Shown piece after piece: positions 56,195-64,000 of a stretch of 64,000 bases of DNA. The stretch spans positions 20,192,219 through 20,256,218 of the forward strand of contig NC_088315.1 of assembly GCF_910592395.1 (NCBI RefSeq), read 5' to 3'. Both the position numbers and the translations under genes were made by a program. Each line of letters opens with the position of its first letter. Within the stretch, counting starts at the first letter, position 1. Below the pieces are notes generated by a model. It was not told where the DNA came from. It saw nothing but the letters and a program-made list of their open reading frames with translations, and made no database searches. Origin of the DNA: Lineus longissimus. Taxonomy: Eukaryota; Nemertea; Pilidiophora; Heteronemertea; Lineidae.

Positions 56195-56433
56195 CCACTC
56201 ACCAATAAGATCCCAAGCCTGACAATACCCTATTTGTACCACCGCCTCGATGGGTCGAGCCTAAACAGCCGACAATAGTAGGCCTTTCGCAGCCAAGATA
56301 TCCCAAGACAAGATATCCCACCTCTTTTATGGCTGCAAAAGGCCTATTATTATGTCCGGTTGTTTAGGCTCGACCCATCGAGGCGGGAGTAGAAATCGGG
56401 TATTGTCGGGCTTGGGATCTTATCGGCGAGTGG
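56195..56433. mobile_element. Second foldback element, 239 bp, adjacent to the first
   Basis: CCACTCACCAATAAGATCCC at left and GGGATCTTATCGGCGAGTGG at right are inverted. The arms extend through CCTCGATGGGTCGAGCCTAAACA and nearly meet at AAGATATCCCAAGACAAGAT. Almost the whole element is one imperfect hairpin. Confidence 0.88.
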
Positions 56434-57575
56434 ATCCAGTATCATGTCAAAGTCTTCTTACACCACTGGATACAGATAGAAATCAGCACATGTAATGTCA
56501 TGAGTGTACGAACTCGAGGCCTGCAGCATGTACAGTTAATTTGCGTGATCATCGAGCAACCTGGAAGTCAATTTTCTTAGTCCATATAAATGTAAACCAT
56601 CTGCGTATGTTGTAACTACCTGGAATCAAGGTTACAGTTTAAAGAGATCCAGTCGTGACACAAGTCTTTGTTTAGACTAGCTGAACGTGGTAAAATAACT
56701 AAATTGGTGATTACTTCTTATGCAGCTCATTGGCTGCCGGGTTGGCTGCATATTGTAAAACTGAACAAATTCGCATTCGACTATTTGTGACCGTCACAGC
56801 AAAACCAGGCGCACGTCGCACAGAAGATGGGCCTAAATGTCACCAGGAGATCAAAGAAAAAAATTGATGTGCCCATATTTCACAAAAGGCAGACGATAGA
56901 TAATGAATAAACAGTTCGTATCAACCTGCCAAGCGCCCTGGTTTGAAGGGTCACATTTATTTACATTGTTAAAATGAAGATAATTTAATGGCGGCATATA
57001 CCTGTCATGCTTGGTATGTGTGATGTCCAATATGTCAAAGAAATCAATAGATAAGATGATCATAATCTGGAATGTTTATTAGCCGACTATAACAAGACTT
57101 TGAAGAGAGTTTTTTCAGTATTTGAATTTGTTTTACTTTATAGAACACCATGTCAACCGTCAGATTGAGGTATATATGTCAGATATAAGTCAGATTGAGG
57201 TGTGTCTATTGAGGCGATTCATGATCGTACAAGTTTGAATAACTTGACGTGAAACAGGTTTGCGCACGTAGGCTTTTGCTCTGTGTTTTTTTTTTTTGCA
57301 TACTTGTACACCTCAGTCAAAAGTAAGCGAACACTTGAAATTTCCACATTATACCTCCTAAAACATGTACTCCCCTCAAAAAGTTTGGGAACACCTACGC
57401 CACATTTTCTGTTCCCTCTACAAGTATGGGTCGGTTGAATATCACAGTTCGGTATAGGGTTTACAATCGACCTTTACAAACACCTCATCTAAATATACAT
57501 TTCAAGAAACGTCTTGTCAATTAGCACGTATGATAATTACCCCTAACAAACACAAATTCCACACCTCTTGAATGT
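56434..57575. other. Repeat-poor intergenic stretch
   Basis: About 1.1 kb without a supportable gene. GTCAAAAGTAAGCGAACACTTG at about 57315 and CAAAAAGTTTGGGAACACC at about 57378 are vaguely like Tc1/mariner termini, but no partner end was found. Confidence 0.4.
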
Positions 57576-57577
57576 AA

Positions 57578-57588
57578 GTCAGTAAGTC

Positions 57589-57643
<55 letters not shown>

Positions 57644-57658
57644 TAGTAAGTAAGTAAA
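57578..57658. repeat. AAGT tetranucleotide microsatellite
   Basis: (AAGT)n, about 18 units with interruptions (GTCAGTAAGTCAG at the start and GTTAG near the end). Confidence 0.97.
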
Positions 57659-58349
57659 ATTTTATTGTCCGATCTTACAATGAGACAATGCAATATAAAA
57701 AATACACATACACAGCACAAGACAATACATATATAAAACTGGTGAAATTGGAAATGGGTCAGGACGATAATAAACAGAGTGTAGGCTTCTGGTCTGATGA
57801 TATGATTATATGATAATAATAATAATGAGAATGATAGTCAGGTGAGAATCGATTTGTCCTAGTATTGGTATTAGTGTTGTAGAGCCCAGCTCTGATAAGA
57901 AGTGATCATAGGCCTTAATCATTATATCGCCGAGACCTGCATTTTGACTTGTGTAAGGTTTGATAATGTAGACTTTGAATATCGAATGATATTGTTTATC
58001 AGGTTGGCCTGGGCGATTTGCAATATTGCCATGTAAGTTAAAAGGGAGTATGGAGAGCGATAGCTAGGCGAACGGATCGGAATCCCGTCTTTGAGGCCTA
58101 GTGTACTCCATGGTGTACCGAATCAATTCCCGATTCGTCTATTAAAGTGACCTTGATATTGGAAGATTGACGTCAAGTGTATATATTACTGCTGATGTTC
58201 ACCTCGGATCTTCTATCGTTCCGAGGGAGAACAAGGACCCGTTAGCGAACTACGACATTAGTGTTTTCTTTTATTGAGACATGTTGTAATAAAGTAGATA
58301 ACATATTTACAGAGTTCAGTATCACCTTGGTTGTATGACATCAGGAAAG

Positions 58350-58905
58350 ATACCTTTTGTTCACTATCAAGAGCCTGGAAAGGCGTGAAGGAATCTAGGG
58401 TCGAAAACAAATCAATTCTCTCCTGATTATACAAAGTGTAGAAAAACACTGAATGACTATTGCATAATTACTAGTAATAAATACCCATCTTTGTGTGCTA
58501 TATTGAGCAGGCCTAATAACCCGACACAATGACACCTGCTGACAGTGGATTTGAGTATTCTGATATAGCCATCCAAACTGCAGCGCCTATTCACTAAGAT
58601 CTCTGTGTGAAAGTAGACAATTTAAATTTCATTAGTAAAATATTTTGATTCGCGAAAATATTCTGCCGCGAATATATCCATCTTTCGGCATTCGTGAAAA
58701 TTTTATTCCGCGAAAATTTTCCATTCTACAGTAATCAATTACCCAAGGGGAACTCGAGACTGCTAACATTTATCAATGGAAGCTTATTTCAGGCTAAGGT
58801 CAACCAGGCCGTTCAAAAGTGCCAGTTAAAAACCGCACACGCTCGATATTGGATAAAAGAATAATGAATGGTCTCCACTTATCAACGCTAGGTTCCGCTG
58901 AGGTC
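58350..58905. repeat. Duplicated block B, first copy (second at 63021-63590)
   Basis: About 560 bp in direct orientation and near-identical to 63021-63590. Shared landmarks are TTTTGTTCACTATCAAGAGC, CAGGCCT near AATGACACCTGCTGACAGTG, and the GCGAAAATTTT-rich segment near 58680. The second copy has a 14-bp local duplication (TGACTATTGCATAA) and small indels. Confidence 0.9.
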
Positions 58906-58924
58906 AAATTCCTTATCGTCTTAT

Positions 58925-59034
58925 ATTTTTTCAATACCTCTCCAAATATGTACTTGAGAGTTAAAAACATACTCGCGTCTAATTGATAGGTCTCGACCCT
59001 CCAACCTATGAATATTCATTGGTGGTATTGTCTC
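58925..59034 (+). mobile_element. MITE family GAGACAAGACCAC, right-end fragment
   Basis: TTTTTTCAATACCTCTCCAA to GGTGGTATTGTCTC, corresponding to the last 110 bp of the family. The terminus carries TATTGTCTC in place of TCTTGTCTC, a variant shared with the copy at 60711-61134. Confidence 0.8.
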
Positions 59035-59614
59035 ATTTATTTTTCGCTTCGCGCTTCTACCGGTAAGCAAAACAAAAGCCATTTTGTGCCCAAGGACGAT
59101 TTTTCAGCAACTCCCCAAGTTTGTTTGACTTTCATATTTTTTGCCACTGGGTGTCCACAAACTATAAAGAAAAACACGTACTAGTATTCTTCGCAGAACG
59201 TTACTCATACTGTTGGACCAAATTAATGTTACCCGTTGTTTTTCTGGAAATTGACATCCTATCCTTACTGAGATGTTCACATTCTGGGCGCACCACTGGC
59301 CTCCTTCGTAGACTAACAGGTCAAAAACAAGAAACTGACAAACTGCTGGGTCCAGTAAAAATCGCGCGCTAAAACAAAAGAACCGCTCCAGGTAGTTCAT
59401 CCAGTGTGAATGCTGGCTAAAGTACCTGGAGACAAGGTACCTAGTCTTGATTATCTCTGTCAACCTCGTTCGCCTGTTGCCTCTCAGCTTGCACCCACTG
59501 AGACATGCGAGACGAAATGGGGATTCCCATAACCTCATTCGTATGAATGAATTATGACACGTGTGCCAAATATGGGAAACAAAATGGCGTCGCCTGGTGT
59601 GAAAAAAAATAAAT

Positions 59615-59981
59615 GAGACAAGACCACAATTGATTTTTTAAGCCTTTTAGCAGTTAAATGTCAATGTTTGACCGCGACGCATCAAATACTGCGTTCGGTT
59701 GTGAATCTGAAATTTAGATTATGTTATTCCGGACAGTCGGGCAAGTAAATGATGAAAAATAAACTGGTGATTGACCACGGAAATTTTTTGATAATCGACA
59801 AATTAGACAGACTTTGATATTTCCACTCTTTTCAGCCAACTGGCAGAAAAAACTCAAAACACGCCCCCTATTACCCAATTAGCAAAATTCGAAATTAATT
59901 TTTTCATCAAATAATTTCTTTATATCTGTAGACTTGCCACAACAAATATTTTTTCAATACCTCTCCAAATATGTACTTGAG
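59615..59981 (+). mobile_element. MITE family GAGACAAGACCAC, left part
   Basis: Begins GAGACAAGACCACAATTG and runs to ATATGTACTTGAG, where it stops without a right terminus. A foldback sequence (TCTCATTATTTTAGCTTGTT, inverted at about 60255) follows directly, suggesting interruption by another element. Confidence 0.8.
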
Positions 59982-59984
59982 TTT

Positions 59985-60280
59985 TTTTTCTCATTATTTT
60001 AGCTTGTTTTGACCTTAAATCATCAGCAATACAATATTCTGATACAAAATTTCAGATTCACAACCCCACGCAGTATTTGATGCGTCGCGGTCAAACATTG
60101 ACAATTGAACTGCTAAAAGGCTTAAAAAATCAATGGTGGTCTTGCCTCCATTTACACTACATTTTGGGTCAATTTAGTGAAAAATTTGAATGTACTCAAA
60201 TCACTCTAATTCATTTAGAATATTGTATTGCTGATGATTTAAGGTCAAAACAAGCTAAAATAATGAGAGAAAAAACTTAA
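59985..60280. mobile_element. Foldback sequence enclosing an inverted MITE fragment
   Basis: Arms TCTCATTATTTTAGCTTGTTTTGACC at 59989 and GGTCAAAACAAGCTAAAATAATGAGA at about 60242 continue through CATCAGCAATACAATATTCT. Between them lies a minus-oriented GAGACAAGACCAC-family end (60040-60150, GTGGTCTTGCCTCC). Confidence 0.75.
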
Positions 60281-60710
60281 TTTGACCCAAATAAGAGTCA
60301 ACCTAACCCCGGTCTAAGTTCGGTTTGATTTTTACAAGTCTTGTTGTGTTGCCATTCATTTTGTAATTTCTTTGAAACTACTAAGGCCTTGATTCTGAAA
60401 GTTGTATCCTAAGCAGCAAAGATATTTTTAAATCACATCCTAAATTTTCAGCTCCATAGCTTGCTTATTCTGGCCAGGGCTGGTCTTTGAACTTGGTGCT
60501 GTTTGCTACAAAATCATGACTTTTTGTCGATTTTGTCCTCTTTCGTCGCTTTTAGCACAGTTGTACCTCTCTTGGAAATGTCTCTCATTTCTCCAAAAAT
60601 GTCCAGATATCACTTTCCTTTGTTGAAGAGTTGTGGGATGTCATCTACATTAGGAAAATCAAGTTTGAAAAAATTCTCAACTTTTTAACCCCCTGAAATC
60701 TACCTTCATT

Positions 60711-61134
60711 GAGACAATACCACCAATGAATATTCATAGGTTGGAGGGTCGAGACCTATCAATTAGACGCGAGTATGTTTTTAACTCTCAAGTACATATT
60801 TGGAGAGGTATTGAAAAAATATTTGTTGTGGCAAGTCTACAGATATAAAGAAATTATTTGATGAAAAAATTAATTTTGAATTTTGCAAATTTGGAGATTT
60901 TTCTGCCAGTTGGCTGAAAAGAGTGGAAATATCAATGTCTGTCTAATTTGTCGATTATCAAAAAATTTCCGTGGTCAACTGCCAGTTTATTTTTCACCAT
61001 TTACTTGCCCGACTGTCCGGAATATCATAACAAAATTTCAGATTCACAACCCCACGCAGTATTTGATGCGTCGCGGTCAAACATTGACAATTGAACTGCT
61101 AAAAGGCTTAAAAAATCAATTGTGGTCTTGCCTC
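60711..61134 (-). mobile_element. MITE family GAGACAAGACCAC, full-length inverted copy
   Basis: Runs from GAGACAATACCACCAATG to GTGGTCTTGCCTC, 424 bp in the opposite orientation to the other long copies, with all family landmarks. Confidence 0.85.
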
Positions 61135-61865
61135 AAATCGCTCGGGTTCTAGACCAGGTACCTGTAATCAAGTTTCAAGCCGTTTTCCCTTTAAAACCGT
61201 ACTTTCTACATGCTCATAACTTTTTTTAGACGTAATCCGGGAGGAACGCATTCAAAGCCAAATAGACCTATCCTAACCTGTCAAACCATGAAATTTTCGT
61301 TGCACGTTATGCATGATAATTTCAGGGTGGGGGTGGGGGGGGGGGGGGGGTCTGAAGTTAGGGGGGGGGGGTTGACGGCTTTTAACCCGCGAGTCATTAT
61401 TTTCACTACGAGCCTCAAAACCACATAAGTAAGCCAATTGGACTGAAACTTCATCATTTTCTTCATTTTAAACTCACCTTAGGCTATTCTCAATTTAAGA
61501 AAAATTATGTCTTAAATGGAAAATACCATTCAACTGGTATGGTGAGACCACGCATTGATCTCAAACTGAACTGTTTTCGTGCTGATTGGTTTAAAACAGG
61601 TGCGTGACCTAGTAGGCGTTAATGTGTCTACCTTTCCGCAGTCCAGGTGGAATCAAAAAACCTATAAGACTACTTCTTCCTATACAGATGCTGTCACTGG
61701 AACGATACGGATTGCCTTGAGCACGATCGAGGACTCAAATACGATCAGAAGGTATTTAATATTGTTCTGTTTACTTTACCCTTTAGAAAACCTCACATGT
61801 TATTCCCAATCAAACAATTACATTCGAGGCCGAAACTTTGGAGGAATACATTTCTACTATGTCAT

Positions 61866-62006
61866 TGTAGTGGTGGCATCATTCCTACTAGCCCAGGCTA
61901 GAGGGAAATTCCCTTTAGCTCAGTCGGTAGAGTGATGGCCTTATAAGCGAGAGGTCCCGGTTTCAATCCCCGGTTGGACCTTGATGTTTTTCCTCTGTTA
62001 CATCAT
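61866..62006 (+). mobile_element. tRNA-like (Ile-like) SINE insertion with TCAT target duplication
   Basis: Present only in the second copy of block A. The empty site in the first copy reads ACTATGTCATATTCATGC. Here GTCAT is followed by 141 bp ending in TCAT and then ATTCATGC, giving a 4-bp duplication. The core 61909-61980 has an A box TTAGCTCAGTCGGTAGAGTG and a near B box GGTTTCAATCC, with a possible TAT anticodon, but no acceptor-stem pairing. It is a tRNA-derived insertion, not a functional tRNA gene. Confidence 0.8.
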
Positions 62007-62259
62007 ATTCATGCAATTGGTTGTCCTAATGTCAAAGTACAGATGTACGGAGTTTGAACAAGCTGAACTGCATGCACAAAACCAGAGCACCCCATGCGGC
62101 AATAGTAAGAAATTCAAACGACCGAAAGGTCCTTCTGAATACGACCTGAAACATGATAGATCTTCAATGCTTCGATGCGCTTGATTTCACAAACCAGCAA
62201 GCCACAGGACGATGCGGACAGTCTCTGAGAATTATTGAAGAGAAAAAAATCAAAATGTT

Positions 62260-62330
62260 CTCCAGGGATTCGAACCCGGGAACTCGGGGTCATATTATGA
62301 ACGCTCTAACCGTCTGAGCTAGGGGGGCTT
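62260..62330 (-). repeat. tRNA-like SINE head (Ile-like), second copy
   Basis: Nearly identical to 53208-53279: B box GGTTCGAATCC and A box TAGCTCAGACGGTTAGAGCG on the minus strand. The acceptor ends are unpaired here too. Confidence 0.7.
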
Positions 62331-62610
62331 TCTTGTGAAATTCTGCCAGCATATAAATCTAATATGAATGGCGATTATGCTTTAGTTTGAGAGATGAGCC
62401 AGAACTTCATGTAATAGAAGAAGATACCAAGACAAAGGTGAACATTGCTGGGAGAAAACGTAGACTCCGCATACATAATCACGCACAGCAAAGAAAAAAT
62501 GACTTTCTTCCTGCAGTTGCCCACTGGAAGCCGCTCAAAGATATTGAAAAAAGATTACACACAAATGTTTGCACATTCTATAAACGCGTATAAAACCACC
62601 AGCGTTTCAA

Positions 62611-62685
62611 GCAGCCCAATGGCCTTGAGGATAAGAGTGTTGGCAAATAAAGCCAGAGGTTTCGAGTTCGAGTCCCGATAAGAGG
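62611..62685 (+). repeat. tRNA-like SINE head (Arg-like), second copy
   Basis: AATGGCCTTGAGGATAAGAG and TTTCGAGTTCGAGTCCCG. The B box is better preserved than at 53571-53641, so this copy is closer to the source element. Confidence 0.65.
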
Positions 62686-63020
62686 ACCTTTTTTTTTTCT
62701 TACTTCCAGAATTCTCTGCGAAGGTCCGCATCGTCCTGTGGCTTGCTGGTTTTTGAAATCAAGCGCATCGAAGCATTGGAGGTCTATCATGTTTCAGGCC
62801 GTATTCAGAAGGGCCTTTCGGTTGTTTGAATTTCTTACTATTGCCGCATGGCGTGCTCTGGTTTTGTGCATGCAGTTCAGCTTAATAAAAGGGACAATAT
62901 TGGTGTATACCGTAGCTTGGCAAGTTAAAGTTAGCTTTCTAAGACGCCAAATGTCGCCCCTTCCAGCAAACCAATTTCAGAGACAAGGCCACAATTGATT
63001 TTTTAAGCCTTTTAGCAGTT

Positions 63021-63590
63021 ACCTTTTGTTCACTATCAAGAGCCTGGAAAGGCGTGAAAGAATCTAGGGTCGAAAACAAATCAATTCTCTCCTGATTATA
63101 CAAAGTGTAGAAAAACACTGAATGACTATTGCATAATGACTATTGCATAATTACTAGTAATAAATACCCATCTTTGTGTGCTACATTGAGCAGGCCTCAT
63201 TACCCGACACAATGACACCTGCTGACAGTGGATTTGAGTATTCTATAGCCACCCAAACTGCAGCGCCTATCCACTAAGATCTCTATGTGAAAGTAGACAA
63301 TATAAATTTCATTAGTAAAATATTTTGATTCGCGAAAATATTCTGCCGCGAATATATCCATCTTTCGGCATTCGCGAAAATTTTATGCCGCGAAAATTTT
63401 CCGTTCTACAGTAATCAACTACCCGAGGGGAACTCGAGACTGCTAACATTTATCAATGGAAGCTTATTTCAGCCTTAGGTTTCCACCAGGCCGTTCAAAA
63501 CTCCCAGTTAAAAACCGCGCTCACAGGAAATTGGATAAAAGAATAATGAATGGTCTCCACTTATCAACGGTATGTTCCGCTGAAATCAAG
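63021..63590. repeat. Duplicated block B, second copy
   Basis: Direct copy of 58350-58905 joined to block A through a truncated MITE. TGACTATTGCATAATGACTATTGCATAAT shows a fresh 14-bp tandem duplication absent from the first copy. Confidence 0.9.
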
Positions 63591-63677
63591 GCGGAACCAT
63601 ACCGTTTTTTCTAGTAAGCCCATCAAAGAAGGCCTGTAAGCATGTGAGATACAAACGAAGATGCCGAGATTGCTGAA

Positions 63678-63995
63678 GTGGACTGGGAGGGAAAAGAAAC
63701 AATTGATGAGCGACTGCAACAACCTGAGCATTTCTGTGTGTCTTCTCAGTGTGGAAAAACACTGTTGTTGCTCGAATTTTACTTCGGAGTTCCGTACCGT
63801 TTTTCTTCCCGACCTGCCCTCCCAGGCCCAGCTCCTATGGACCTGGTATACGAAAGCGATAGCATTGGCATTGAGGCGTCAGGTATATACGCCCATCACG
63901 TAAATGATATGAAGAGGCTTCGGGACGTGTTTATTAATTTTTTCATTGTAAAAGCCATCATTCCTAAGGTTCTTCATTCGATTGGTTGCCGTTAA
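63678..63995 (+). other. Unrecognised open frame near the window end
   Basis: A 105-codon open frame reads EVDWEGKETIDERLQQPEHF, then LLLLEFYFGVPYRFSSRPAL and a C-terminal MKRLRDVFINFFIVKAIIPK. No domain is recognised. It could be an exon piece of a gene or transposon. The lack of clear splice sites and its repeat-rich setting keep the confidence low. Confidence 0.25.
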
Positions 63996-64000
63996 AACAG

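Larger units (their letters stand above)
61180..62985. repeat. Duplicated block A, second copy, with a 141-bp insertion
   Basis: Direct repeat of 52300-53935. It carries the same head-to-head SINE-like pair (heads at about 62260-62330 minus and 62611-62685 plus) and the open frame at 62387-62593. It additionally contains the insertion at 61866-62006. It ends in a MITE start truncated at AGCAGTT (63021), where block B begins. Confidence 0.92.

Noticed and set aside
57310-57400. Possible Tc1/mariner terminal sequence
   Set aside because: Only a vague resemblance at one side; no inverted partner, TA duplication or transposase was found.
61909-61980. Functional tRNA-Ile gene
   Set aside because: The A and B boxes are present but the acceptor stem does not pair and the anticodon stem is weak; it sits in a recent insertion.

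Overview
This is eukaryotic nuclear DNA, most likely from a marine invertebrate bilaterian. The genes have many short exons joined by GT-AG introns, intergenic DNA is AT-rich, there are abundant minisatellites and short foldback elements, and there are tRNA-like SINE heads. I cannot name the species. There is no sign of a bacterial or viral genome. Three protein-coding genes could be assembled by hand, each with splice phases that add up to an intact reading frame.

Layout. (1) Positions 1-3376, plus strand: the 3' part (936 codons) of an unrecognised, probably nuclear protein. It has a 48-bp coding repeat, seven SUMO-type psi-K-x-E motifs, a lysine/arginine-rich segment and a row of LxxLL/TP-like motifs. 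Its stop codon lies in the first unit of a 65-66 bp minisatellite. (2) Positions 7054-40104, minus strand: a complete LOXHD1-type gene (lipoxygenase homology domain protein) of 45 exons, about 2540 residues and, by my count, 17 PLAT domains. Human LOXHD1, from memory, has 15. Its introns carry several dispersed repeat families and one very long minisatellite. (3) Positions 43273-48994, plus strand and divergent from LOXHD1: a nine-exon, 752-residue voltage-sensor-only protein of the Hv1/TMEM266 family. It keeps the acidic residues of Hv1 S1-S3 but has lost the first two S4 arginines, and it carries a roughly 190-residue S1-S2 loop. (4) Positions 49000-64000: no complete gene seen. This is a repeat landscape: a TTAA-flanked piggyBac-like remnant, foldback elements, a MITE family with termini GAGACAAGACCAC, head-to-head SINE-like units with different tRNA heads, and two duplicated blocks, one of which has gained a 141-bp tRNA-like insertion.

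The most unusual signal is that tandem duplications repeatedly coincide with exon edges. Both 3'-terminal coding exons run into a minisatellite that contains their stop codon. Two introns (one in LOXHD1, one in the Hv1-like gene) end in arrays whose every unit repeats the 3' splice site (about 27 x 32 bp and 7 x 28 bp). One Hv1-like exon start is duplicated 67 bp upstream with a broken AG.

All gene models are hand-spliced. Exon edges may be off by a base or two where the splice context is ambiguous, and no database search was possible.
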